Of a stretch of DNA of 64,000 bases, positions 17,355 to 26,300 are shown one piece after another. This DNA comes from Azotimanducus sp963663145 (lineage in GTDB: Bacteria > Pseudomonadota > Gammaproteobacteria > Pseudomonadales > Azotimanducaceae). The stretch's first letter is position 1, and each line of letters starts with the position of its first letter. The stretch covers positions 1,178,001-1,242,000 of the forward strand of contig OY760134.1 in the NCBI GenBank assembly GCA_963663145.1, read 5' to 3'. The position numbers and the translations under genes are program-made. The notes beneath the pieces were generated by a model that ran no database searches, was not told where the DNA came from, and was given only the letters and a program-made list of their open reading frames with translations.

Positions 17355-17614
17355 TCCTCGAAAACCTTACGCAGCTCCGGGCGCTTGGGCATCTGCGGCT
17401 GTGCCCGGCCTTCGGCGAAAAAGTCCTGCGAGAATTCTCCAGCGACCTCATCTAGCCACTCCCAGCCGGAATTGGCCGGCTCTAGGACCACTCCATTGCC
17501 ATGCCTGCGAATTCGCACTTCTTCGCCTTGCATTCGAAACTCTTTTGGAAGACGAACAGCTTGAGAACGCCCCGTCCAAAATAGCTTGGCGGTTTTAGTC
17601 ATTGATGTACCCAT
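17351..17614 (-). CDS. vapB: VapB-type AbrB-fold antitoxin
   Basis: 87 residues. FWTGRSQAVRLPKEFRMQGEEV is the swapped-hairpin DNA-binding half with the typical G-SQAVRLPKEFR block; the C-terminal part EFSQDFFAEGR is the toxin-binding tail. It neutralises the neighbouring VapC and represses the operon. ATG at 17614 and 17602 are both possible. A perfect 10-bp inverted repeat begins five bases upstream of 17614, as expected for autoregulation. Confidence 0.92.
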   Translation of the reverse strand: MGTSMTKTAKLFWTGRSQAVRLPKEFRMQGEEVRIRRHGNGVVLEPANSGWEWLDEVAGEFSQDFFAEGRAQPQMPKRPELRKVFEE

Positions 17615-17618
17615 TCAG

Positions 17619-17645
17619 TTGATATATACCATAAGTATATATCAA
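17619..17645 (-). promoter_or_regulatory. Inverted-repeat operator of vapBC
   Basis: TTGATATATA and TATATATCAA form perfect 10-bp arms around the 7-base spacer CCATAAG, just upstream of vapB. The site is AT-rich in a GC-rich neighbourhood and also lies about 57 bases upstream of guaA, so VapB binding might touch guaA transcription. Binding is inferred from position and symmetry. Confidence 0.7.
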
Positions 17646-17701
17646 TCTCGCGGAGCGAATTTCGTTGTGAGCGAAGAGTCGCGAGCCGCCGAACCGCTAG
17701 A

Positions 17702-19336
17702 ATGTCCACTCGAACGGTCGGTAGTTTGTCGCACCTAGATACGGGGAAAGTGGTTTTGCCATTGGATGATCAAAGAGAGAGTCACAGGCGCGGCATCGTC
17801 GTCGTCGACTTCGGTTCGCAATACACGCAGCTTATTGCACGGCGAGTTCGCGAACTTGAAACCTGGTGCGAGATATTAAGCTGGCGCAGTGACGGCGAGG
17901 CTTTTGTCGATGCGAAGCCAGCCGGCGTAATCTTAAGTGGCGGACCTGAATCTGCCACCGAGGCGCAATCTGCGGTGCTTCCCGAAGCCGTGCTCTCACT
18001 TGGAGTGCCGATCCTTGGCATTTGCTATGGAATGCAGGCGCTTGCCCGCCAATATGGCGGACGGGTGGCGACCAGCGGCTCGCACGAGTTTGGACACGCA
18101 GAGGTCTCTCGGCTAGGGGAATCGAGTCTCTTGCCCGGTTCTGAGGCGTCATCCTTGAAGGTATGGATGAGCCATGCCGACAGGGTCGAAGCATTGCCGC
18201 CGGGCTTCAAGGCCACAGCGAGTTCAGGAAACGCCCCCATTGCCGCCATGGAAGACGCGGGTGGCCAGCTCTTTGGATTGCAATTTCATCCAGAAGTGAC
18301 CCATACGCCGCAAGGTATGCAGATTCTAGATCGATTCGTGCACGGCATATGCGATGCCGGCCGGGGATGGACCACCAAGGAAATCGTGCGTGAATCCATT
18401 GACGAGATTCGCGTGAGGGTAGGCGATGAGGGCGTGATTTTGGCACTCTCTGGTGGGGTGGACTCAAGCGTCATGGCTGCGCTCCTGCATCGCGCCGTTG
18501 GTGATCGGCTTCGCTGTGTCATGGTAGACAACGGACTGTTGCGCTTGGGCGAGGCGGATGAGGTGCGCGCTGCCTTTGACCGAAAGCGAGGTAACGCGCT
18601 GCCGCTCAATCTGCGCATTGTCGATGCGAGCGATGAGTTCTTATCCGCGCTACAGGATGTGGCTGATCCCGAAAGTAAACGGCGGGTCATAGGTGAGACC
18701 TTCATTCGTGTTTTCGAGCGCGAGGCAGGAGATCTTTCTGACACTCCCTGGCTTGCACAAGGCACCATCTATCCCGATGTCGTTGAATCGGCGGCGGCTG
18801 TGCACGGACATGCTGATCTCATCAAGTCGCATCACAATGTCGGCGGCCTCCCTGAGCGCATGAAATTGAAGTTGATCGAACCCTTGCGTGAGCTCTTCAA
18901 AGACGAAGTTCGGCAGCTCGGCCTCGCTCTGGGGTTGCCGGACGAACTGGTGCATCGCCACCCCTTTCCAGGGCCTGGCCTCGCGGTACGGCATCTTGGT
19001 GCCCTCACCCTTGATGGTCTTGAGATTCTGCGCCGCGCGGACAAGATTTTTCTTGACACCTTAAGTGCGCATTCGCTTTATTCTGACGTAAGCCAAGCCT
19101 TCGCCGCACTATTGCCTGTGCGTTCGGTGGGCGTGGTGGGAGATGCGAGGCGCTATGCGCGCGTGGTCGCGCTCCGCGCAGTGGTCACATCAGACTTCAT
19201 GACCGCGGATTGGGCGCGGCTTCCCTACGAATGCCTTGCCGAAGCCTCCAATAGAATCATCAACGAAATATCAGATGTCTCGCGTGTGGTGTACGACGTG
19301 TCGAGCAAGCCTCCGGCGACTATTGAGTGGGAGTGA
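17702..19336 (+). CDS. guaA: GMP synthase (glutamine-hydrolysing)
   Basis: 544 residues: class I glutamine amidotransferase, then ATP pyrophosphatase and dimerisation domains. Converts XMP to GMP. VVVDFGSQYTQLIARRVRE begins the conserved part at about residue 32; GICYGMQ holds the nucleophile Cys108; FHPEVTHT the catalytic His/Glu; LSGGVDSSV (250-256) is the PP-loop. The product is about 20 residues longer at the N terminus than E. coli GuaA, so the true start may lie at a later codon in the region before IVVVDF. It is separated from guaB by an inserted vapBC pair and must have its own promoter or depend on read-through. Confidence 0.96.
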   Translation: MSTRTVGSLSHLDTGKVVLPLDDQRESHRRGIVVVDFGSQYTQLIARRVRELETWCEILSWRSDGEAFVDAKPAGVILSGGPESATEAQSAVLPEAVLSLGVPILGICYGMQALARQYGGRVATSGSHEFGHAEVSRLGESSLLPGSEASSLKVWMSHADRVEALPPGFKATASSGNAPIAAMEDAGGQLFGLQFHPEVTHTPQGMQILDRFVHGICDAGRGWTTKEIVRESIDEIRVRVGDEGVILALSGGVDSSVMAALLHRAVGDRLRCVMVDNGLLRLGEADEVRAAFDRKRGNALPLNLRIVDASDEFLSALQDVADPESKRRVIGETFIRVFEREAGDLSDTPWLAQGTIYPDVVESAAAVHGHADLIKSHHNVGGLPERMKLKLIEPLRELFKDEVRQLGLALGLPDELVHRHPFPGPGLAVRHLGALTLDGLEILRRADKIFLDTLSAHSLYSDVSQAFAALLPVRSVGVVGDARRYARVVALRAVVTSDFMTADWARLPYECLAEASNRIINEISDVSRVVYDVSSKPPATIEWE

Positions 19337-19442
19337 TTTTCCGACTTTAGTCTTGTCTTGCAGGTTGCCCGAAGGACGTTGTTTCGTCATTCTTTGTTGG
19401 TCGCGCGAGTGTGGCCGAGACCAAGGTGAACGCCGTCTGGTC

Positions 19443-19460
19443 TATAATGCAGACTAGTCT
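19443..19460 (+). promoter_or_regulatory. Promoter -10 and palindromic operator for the Phd/PIN pair
   Basis: TATAAT at 19443-19448 is a perfect -10 box. Immediately after it AGACTAGTCT at 19451-19460 is a perfect palindrome. GTCT just before the -10 and AGAC after it also pair. The antitoxin gene starts at 19479 with little Shine-Dalgarno sequence. The arrangement suits autorepression by a Phd-type antitoxin. No convincing -35 box was found. Confidence 0.5.
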
Positions 19461-19478
19461 TAAATTCTGGTCGAAAAA

Positions 19479-19748
19479 ATGGCAACGGTGGGCAGGAAGT
19501 TCCGGGTGACCGCCTACGAGTGCAAGACAAGGCAGGCAGAGGTATTCCGGCGGGCTGCGGCTGGAGAGACGATCATCGTGACGAACAACGGCGTTCCCCA
19601 AGTGGAAATTCGCAAGGCACCGGCCGATGAGGAGAGCGTTGTCCGCGCGCTGGAGGCGCTTCGTGCGTTGCACGCGAGTCAACTTGCGGTGAGCGCGACC
19701 GGCAGTCACGAAGAATTGCGACGGATTCAGGAAGAAGGACGAGACTGA
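19479..19748 (+). CDS. Phd/YefM-type antitoxin
   Basis: 89 residues. RKFRVTAYECKTRQAEVFRRAAAGETIIVTNNGVPQVEIRK, described in parts, is the Phd/YefM DNA-binding half: a short strand, the helix starting near CKTRQAEVF, then IIVTNNG-P. The charged C-terminal tail would bind the toxin. The PIN gene starts five bases after its stop. A palindrome and -10 box lie directly upstream. Confidence 0.85.
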   Translation: MATVGRKFRVTAYECKTRQAEVFRRAAAGETIIVTNNGVPQVEIRKAPADEESVVRALEALRALHASQLAVSATGSHEELRRIQEEGRD

Positions 19749-19753
19749 TTGCG

Positions 19754-20182
19754 GTGCAGACCATCGTCTTGGACAACAGCATCAACACGCGCTTGCTCTG
19801 GCCGGACTCAGAGCGGCCCGAGAGCAATGAATATGCGCTCCATGTGCTGAGCCAAGCGACCGAAGACAGCGTATTTCATGTGCCGACGATCTGGCACTAT
19901 GAGCTTGCCCACGTCGCGGCTAGATTGGTGCGTAACGGCAAGGTTTCGCAGGCAAGTGCGATGCGCTATTTCGAACAAATTTCCCTTCTGCCGATGATAA
20001 CGGATGTTTCCAGCCACGCAAATGCGGGGAAGGCGACTTTCGCACTGAGCATTCAATTCGATATTTCTGTTTATGACGCAGCCTATTTGGAGCTTGTTCT
20101 GCGGCTGGGAGGTGCGTTGGCCACCAACGACCAGCGGTTGTGGGCAGCCGGCCGGAGCGCTGGCGCATCTCTGTTTGCCTAA
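19754..20182 (+). CDS. PIN-domain toxin (VapC-like)
   Basis: 142 residues from a GTG. IVLDNSINTRLLW, VPTIWHYELAHV, FDISVYDAAYLELVLRLGG and LATNDQRLW carry the PIN acidic positions (the first as D-N, then E, D, D). The type is the PIN family that pairs with Phd-like antitoxins. Probably an RNase. It is a different subfamily from the VapC at 16.9 kb, so the two loci were acquired separately rather than by duplication. Confidence 0.87.
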   Translation: MQTIVLDNSINTRLLWPDSERPESNEYALHVLSQATEDSVFHVPTIWHYELAHVAARLVRNGKVSQASAMRYFEQISLLPMITDVSSHANAGKATFALSIQFDISVYDAAYLELVLRLGGALATNDQRLWAAGRSAGASLFA

Positions 20183-20229
20183 CCCGCGGTTCTCCAAATG
20201 GCTTTGATCGCTGCTATGTGAACGGGCGC

Positions 20230-20496
20230 ATGTCCCGAACCGTCGTCGATACCATTCCGATTGAGAATATCATTGCCGGGTACCACTCGGAAGATATGGA
20301 GCGCCTTTATCCCGGCCTGAAGTTACCCATCGAGTTTCTTGGAATTGAAGGAATGCCTTGTGGCTATATTAGGTGCCATCAAACGGAGACACCATCAGCG
20401 CCCGGCTGGCAGGGAGCTTGTTGTCCAACATATCCAGCCAAGCGGATTGCAGCGCCTCGGCGCTCTGTAGCCAATCCACTTTTACTTGATCCTTGA
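20230..20496 (+). CDS. Possible small hypothetical protein overlapping DUF2855 3' end
   Basis: An open frame from ATG 20230 has protein-like composition for its first 45 residues (MSRTVVDTIPIENIIAGY, then an acidic HSEDMERLYPG segment). It then runs into the complement of the DUF2855 gene. The first part fills the otherwise empty 186-base gap after the PIN gene and may be the remnant of a lost gene. No family is recognised, there is no clear ribosome-binding site, and the second half is probably meaningless. Confidence 0.2.
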   Translation: MSRTVVDTIPIENIIAGYHSEDMERLYPGLKLPIEFLGIEGMPCGYIRCHQTETPSAPGWQGACCPTYPAKRIAAPRRSVANPLLLDP

Positions 20497-21463
20497 TCAT
20501 GGCCGCCACCCTGAGGCTGGCATCCATGGCTTTCGACATGGCGACGCCCGCTCCCCACTCCTTTTCTCGTGTGGCGATGTGTGCCGGGGCGAAGAAGAAC
20601 TCGGGCGGTGCGCCCGGCAGGTCCTCGGGGCGGTCCGCCGCCTCCCAATGGGTGGCGCCGACCATGATGCTGGCCTTCATGTTCTCTCCGAGTAGAGAAT
20701 GCAGCTTGGAGGTGAGTCGGCCATTGCCCGACATGTCGACGTAAGCTGAGGGTAGGCTAGTATCTATTTGGTCTTCTTCTCCGTAGAGTACGACTTGGTC
20801 ACAACCGCCCAGCTCCAACACAAAGTCGCGATTCCCTGATGAGGTCAAGCCAACGACTTTCGTTTGGGTGTCCGATGAATCGCGAAGCATCTGTGCCAAA
20901 CCAAAACCTGTCTTCGATGAGACAGAGCCGATCAGCACCTGGCGGGCACCGAAAAAGTCCTTGTAGGCGAGATAATCGCAGAGCAAGAATGAAGTGGCGA
21001 ACAGCGGAAGCAGCAGGCACCGTTCGGTTTCGAAGGCTTGCATGGCTTCTGATTCGGCCGAACCGCGGCTGTAGTTGTTGTAGACCGCCGGTAGGTCACT
21101 GCGGTGTTCGCTGACCTCGGTAAATCGTTCTTTCGTGACCCGACCGGGGCGCAACAAGGCATGGCTGGCCATGGGGAAGAAGCCCCATAGGCGCTCACCC
21201 ACCGGCACCCGACCGCAGTTGGATGCGATGACGTCGCCAAAGCCCCAAACCGGCACCTTACCCCAGCAATCCTTGGCCGGATAGAACCGCCAATAGCCGA
21301 TCATGTCACCGGCTACGGCATAGCTGACGTTATTGGCGGTGAGGCCGAACTTGTCGATCGCTACCTGCACCTCGCCATCAGCAGGCGAGGGCAAAGTGCG
21401 TCGGACGATTTTGGTGGCGCGCAGATCGCCCCGTTGCACTAAAAATTCAGTTTGTTGCGTCAT
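20369..21463 (-). CDS. DUF2855 family protein (MDR-like fold)
   Basis: 364 residues. The start resembles a quinone/alcohol dehydrogenase GroES-like half (GEVQVAIDKFGLTANNVSYAVAG), followed by FYPAKDCWGKVPVWGFGDVI. ARQVLIGSVSSKTGFGLAQML is a degenerate Rossmann loop. FYP, WGFG and SSKTG are hallmarks of DUF2855, a family of unknown function related to medium-chain reductases. The true substrate and whether it binds NADP are not shown. Genes of this family often stand alone next to lipid or detoxification genes; here the divergent neighbour is a glutathione transferase. Confidence 0.82.
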   Translation of the reverse strand: MTQQTEFLVQRGDLRATKIVRRTLPSPADGEVQVAIDKFGLTANNVSYAVAGDMIGYWRFYPAKDCWGKVPVWGFGDVIASNCGRVPVGERLWGFFPMASHALLRPGRVTKERFTEVSEHRSDLPAVYNNYSRGSAESEAMQAFETERCLLLPLFATSFLLCDYLAYKDFFGARQVLIGSVSSKTGFGLAQMLRDSSDTQTKVVGLTSSGNRDFVLELGGCDQVVLYGEEDQIDTSLPSAYVDMSGNGRLTSKLHSLLGENMKASIMVGATHWEAADRPEDLPGAPPEFFFAPAHIATREKEWGAGVAMSKAMDASLRVAAMIKDQVKVDWLQSAEALQSAWLDMLDNKLPASRALMVSPFDGT

Positions 21464-21684
21464 AACCCTTTGCCTCGGAAGTGTGAATAGTGACGATTGC
21501 GGATATTCTGGCAGGCATCTTGGCAGAATCGAACAACATAGGAAAACTCACCTGATTCTCAAAGGTGTATAGGGACGTCAACATTGGTGACCTGGTCTGA
21601 CAAGCGACAAGCGGATACTATGGGACAGCATACTAGGTCGGTGGCTCGGGATATGAGCCCGTTCGAAGTGAAGGAGAAATAATC

Positions 21685-22377
21685 ATGTCTGATTTCGTTG
21701 TGTACGGCTCACCCCTCTCACCCTTCGTACGCAAGGTTGAGGCAGTCTTAAGGCATCAGGGCGCGGCGTACGATTTTGAGAATGTCAACATCATGGACAT
21801 GCCGGACTGGTTTGCTGAAATCAGCCCGGCGCGTCGCATTCCCGTGCTCCGCGACCGAAGCGTCGGTACTGAGGGCATTCCCGGCACCATCGCGGACTCG
21901 TCGGCGATCTGCCTGTATTTGGACAGAAAGCTGAATACGGGGATCTATGGTGAATCCGCGTATCACGCGGGGAGAGCGGCTTGGCTGGAGGAATATTCGG
22001 ATACGGAGATTGCCATGCACTTGGGCATGCAGATCTTCAGACCTTTGGTATTCCCGCTGATCGCCGGCAAGCAGTCGGACGTGGACACGGCGAGAAAGAC
22101 GTTTCAAGAAGTGCTTCCAAGTCGATTCGATTATTTGGAAGCGACCTTGGATGGCGCAGCGTATTTCGTCGGAGACCAATTCTCCATCGCCGATATTGCC
22201 GTTGGCGTACAGCTGACCCAGCTTGGACTGGTAGCCGAATTGCCGAGCTCGAATCGTTGGCCTGGACTTATCAATCATGCGGAAATGATCAAATCCCACC
22301 CGACCTTCGCTGACAACTTGGCGGTTTGCGGAAAAATGCTCAGTGGGCTACTGCCTGAAAAGTTCGATCTCTCCTAA
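21685..22377 (+). CDS. Glutathione S-transferase family protein
   Basis: 230 residues. The N-terminal thioredoxin-like half has YGSPLSPFVRKVEAVLRH, with a Ser/Pro-rich active-site turn, then ARRIPVLRD containing the cis-Pro of the glutathione site, and ADSSAICLYLDRK (the D-S pair that binds the gamma-glutamyl end). The all-helical half carries FSIADIAVGVQL, the usual N-capping box. AAGGAG lies before the ATG. Role probably in detoxification or isomerisation; substrate unknown. The 221-base gap upstream separates it from the divergent DUF2855 gene. Confidence 0.88.
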   Translation: MSDFVVYGSPLSPFVRKVEAVLRHQGAAYDFENVNIMDMPDWFAEISPARRIPVLRDRSVGTEGIPGTIADSSAICLYLDRKLNTGIYGESAYHAGRAAWLEEYSDTEIAMHLGMQIFRPLVFPLIAGKQSDVDTARKTFQEVLPSRFDYLEATLDGAAYFVGDQFSIADIAVGVQLTQLGLVAELPSSNRWPGLINHAEMIKSHPTFADNLAVCGKMLSGLLPEKFDLS

Positions 22378-22848
22378 GCAGCTTGTCGCATGGCAAGACT
22401 TAAGAATTGAGGCTTATATACGTGACTAGACAAAGCGAGAATCCTCGTGCTCGTGCCGCCACGCGGCCATTAGCAGCAGCACGGCTGCATCAATTAACTG
22501 CTCACGGCCACGTATCGTGTGATCCGCCGCCTGATCCAGCAGGGTCATCGATCTCGCACTGGCGCGAATCATGCCACCCGCACCGCCCCTTGGCGCGTCC
22601 TTTCGCGGGTGCGGCCTCGATCTGGTCGCGCGCCCATGCCACTAACTGCCTGTCGGCCTCATGAGTCATGCTTCACTCCTTTTATCTAGTTACCTATATA
22701 AGCCCCTAAAATAAACCAATGACCCGGCAGACGAAGAAATGTGGTTACTTTCTCGTCTGTGGTGCTGTCACTGCGCTTTGCTTGCCGGTCAACACGCCTG
22801 AGGGCGTAGGTCTCTAAAATAGACGCTTTTCGCGAGCTCCTACTCGAC
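22378..22848. other. Intergenic region of 471 bases without a firm gene
   Basis: No convincing gene is present. On the minus strand a 48-residue frame at 22426-22572 (MIRASARSMTLLDQAAD at the start) and an overlapping frame beginning near 22665 together look like a small degraded gene with a frameshift, but no family is recognised. A TAAAAT at 22815-22820 could be the -10 box for tadA-purL; no good -35 box was seen. Confidence 0.4.
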
Positions 22849-23331
22849 ATGAGTTCGGCAGCCATTTCCACTCACGAGCGATTCATGAGGCGCGCCCTTG
22901 AACTCGCGCATGAGGCGCAAGTCTTGGGTGAAGTCCCAGTGGGTAGCGTCGTGGTGGTGGATGGAGAGATCATCGGCGAAGGCTTCAACCAGCCCATCGC
23001 GATGCGGGATCCAAGCGCGCATTCGGAAATGCTCGCTTTGCGGGCGGCGGCCAAACGAATCGGCAACTATCGACTGGTCGCGGCGTCTCTCTATGTGACC
23101 ATCGAACCTTGCATGATGTGTTGCGGGGCGCTTGTGCATTCGCGCATTGATCGCTTGGTATTCGGCGCACGAGAGCCGCGCTCCGGTGTGGTGGTCAGCA
23201 ATGCGAGGTTTCTTGAGAGTGCTTGGCACAACCATTCGGTGCAAGTGACCGAAGGCATTCTTGCCGAAGCCTGTGGAGATCTTATGCGCGGGTTCTTTCA
23301 GCAGCGAAGGCGGGAGGCCGCAAGCGCATGA
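22849..23331 (+). CDS. tadA: tRNA-adenosine(34) deaminase
   Basis: 160 residues. Deaminates A34 of tRNA-Arg(ACG) to inosine. The zinc site is His58 in DPSAHSEM and Cys88, Cys91 in EPCMMC. The family motif is usually HAE; here it is HSE, a mild substitution that keeps the His and catalytic Glu60. GEVPVGSVVV and RLVFGAREPRSG are further family blocks. The stop overlaps the purL start as ATGA, giving translational coupling. Location beside purL is common in Gammaproteobacteria. Confidence 0.95.
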   Translation: MSSAAISTHERFMRRALELAHEAQVLGEVPVGSVVVVDGEIIGEGFNQPIAMRDPSAHSEMLALRAAAKRIGNYRLVAASLYVTIEPCMMCCGALVHSRIDRLVFGAREPRSGVVVSNARFLESAWHNHSVQVTEGILAEACGDLMRGFFQQRRREAASA

Positions 23332-26300
23332 CGCAGGTGCTTTCGGGCCCGCCAGCCATGTCTCAATTTCGTCTCAAGCGATTGTTGCAGGACGCACGCT
23401 GCCTCTGCCCTTCGCTGAGAGGACTGCGTGCGACCTATATGCACTATCTGTCTTCGCCGCTTGAGGGCCAGGCCTTGACGCGGGCGCACTCGCTGCTTTC
23501 CTACGGCTCGGGAGCGGAGGCGACGGGAACAGAAGAAACCTTCTTCTGCCTCGTCCTGCCACGGGAAGGCACCGTATCCCCTTGGTCGAGCAAGGCGACT
23601 GATGTCTTTCACACCTCGGGCCTCGCAGACCTCGAGCGCGTAGAGCGAGGCGTGAGATGGGACATCATCGGCGCTGCCGATGAGCGTATTTTGCCGTTGT
23701 TGCATGATCGAATGACCATGCGCGTCTCTTTCTCCGCAGATGCGCACCCCTTCGCTTCTCCAACCTTGAAGGAGCAGCTTGAAATAATCGAGCTAGGTTC
23801 CGACGGCGGCTCGGCCCTGCACCAAGCAAATCTGAACCTCGGGCTGGCCTTGTCGGAAAGGGAAATCGAGTACCTCTATGACCTGTTTCGCGCTTCCGGG
23901 CGCCATCCCACCGATGCCGAACTCATGATGTTCGCGCAGGTGAACTCCGAACACTGCCGACACAAGATATTCAATGCCGAGTGGCAAGGTGCGGAAGACG
24001 CGAGGTCGCTCTTTGACATGATCCGTCATAGCTCGCGCGTAGCCGCTGGCAGCGGCGTGCTGAGCGCGTATAAGGACAATGCGGCGGTGATCGAGGGGCA
24101 CCATGTTCGCGCCTTTGAGGTTGATGCCGAGGATCGCCGCTACAGATATACGAGTCGCCCAGCGCACATTGTGATGAAGGCAGAAACGCACAATCATCCG
24201 ACCGCCATCGCCCCCTTTCCCGGCGCCGCGACCGGATCGGGTGGTGAGATTCGCGATGAGGGCTCGGTCGGTCGTGGCTCTAAGCCGAAGGCTGGATTCG
24301 CCGGTTTCACCACTTCGCATTTGCGTATTCCCGCTCTGCCGGAGCCTTGGGAACGGCTTGATGAGGATTCGGAGTTCTCCGTTCCGGCGCACCTTGCGAC
24401 GCCGCTCGAAATCATGCTGCAGGGGCCGATCGGTGCCGCTTCCTACAACAACGAATATGGTCGACCGGCCTTGGCCGGCTACTTCCGAACCTTTGAACAC
24501 GCGATTCATCAAGATCCGGCGTGGGGCTATCACAAGCCGGTCATGATCGCTGGCGGCTTGGGTGCCGTGCGCGAAGAGCACATCGACATGCTGCCCTTTG
24601 CGTCTGACACACTGCTCGTGGTGCTCGGTGGACCCGCCATGCGCATCGGCATTGGCGGTGGGGCGGCGTCGTCCGGTGCTTCGGGTAGCCAGGACGAAGG
24701 GCTGGACTTTCAGTCGGTGCAACGCGAAAACGCAGAGATACAGCGAAGGTGCCAAGAAGTGATTGATCGCTGCTGTGGGCTTGCGGAAGAGAACCCTATC
24801 CAGCGGATTCACGATGTCGGCGCGGGCGGCCTTTCCAATGCTCTGCCGGAACTCTTGAAGGATGGCGGCGTTGGCGGGGAAATCGATCTGGAGAAAGTGC
24901 CGCGCTCTGATCGTACGTTGGGCCCCATGTCACTCTGGTGCAATGAGTCTCAAGAGCGCTATGTACTCGCCGTGAGCGAAGCGCGCGTTCAGATGCTGCG
25001 TGACCTCTGTGCTCGCGAACGTTGCCCCTACGCGGTTGTGGGGCGAATAACGCCGAACGAAACACGCCTGAAAGTAACCGAGGAGGGTTCCAATATGTCG
25101 GTGGTGGACATGTCCTTGGCCGAACTCTTCGGCCAGCCGTCCCGATTACAAAAGACCTACGTGGCTTGTGACCGCGCACTCCATTCGGGTATTGACGAAA
25201 TAAGGATCGAAGAAGCCGCGCATCGAGTGTTGGGCTTTCCAAGTGTGGCGAGTAAGAGCTTTCTCATCACCATCGGTGATCGCAGCATCACCGGGCTAGT
25301 CGCGCGCGATCAAATGGTTGGGCCTTGGCAGGTACCGGTCGCCGATGCCGCCTGCACGCTCGCGGATTTTCAAGGTTTCGCGGGCGAAGCTTTTGCCATG
25401 GGTGAACGGTCGCCGATTGCCATGCTGAATCCGGCGGCTTCGGCGCGCATGGCGATCGCCGAAGCCCTGACGAATTTGGTCAGTTCTGGATTCAGCGAAC
25501 TGCATCGTGTGGTAATTTCAGCCAATTGGATGGCCGCTTCAGGGGTGCCCTCGGAAGATGCAGCACTGTACGAGGCCGTGCGTGCGGCCGCCTTGGAGTT
25601 CTGTCCGAATCTTGGCATCTGCATTCCGGTCGGCAAAGATAGCCTATCGATGAAAACTCGGTGGCGGGACCAGCGCGAGCGCAGCGTCACCTCGCCGCTC
25701 ACTTTGGTGGCTTCGGCCTATGTTCCGCTTGAAGATGTGCGACGTGCGCGAACCCCCGAGATGCGCACTGATCGCGGCGACACCGAGCTTTGGCTGTTGG
25801 ACCTCGGTGAAGGGCGCAAGCGCCTTGGCGGTAGTGCACTTGCGCAGAGTCTCGGCACCTTGGGCGGCGAACCCGCCGATGTCGAAGACGTGGCGGCTTT
25901 CAAAAGGCTTTTGTGCTTCATGCAATCGGCGCTTGCGCGGGGCCTCATTGTTGCCATGCATGATTGTTCGGACGGTGGATTGTTTGCGACACTCGCGGAA
26001 ATGTGCTTCGCCGGGCGCTGCGGTGCGACACTGGAACTTCGGAATCTTGTCAGCGACAAAACGGAAGCCGTCTCGTTTCTTTTTAGCGAAGAGGTCGGGT
26101 TCGTGTTGCAAGTGAGGTGCGACGACCGTGAATCGCTGAGCGCCTGCGCAGCAGAGCACGGTTGCGAGCGGCTCTTGACGCGGCTTGGCGCACCATCCGA
26201 GAGACAAGCCCTTGTGATTGAGTTGGATGGGCACGAGATGTACAGCGCATCGCGCGCGAGCTTGGAGCGGCGATGGCGGGCAACTTCACACGCCATGCAA

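Noticed and set aside
22407..22664. Plus-strand open frame of 85 codons after the GST gene
   Set aside because: No ribosome-binding site or family; low-complexity Pro/Ala/His composition typical of a chance frame.
23793..24812. Minus-strand open frame of 339 codons inside purL
   Set aside because: Shadow of purL; composition is rich in His/Arg as expected for the antisense of this gene.
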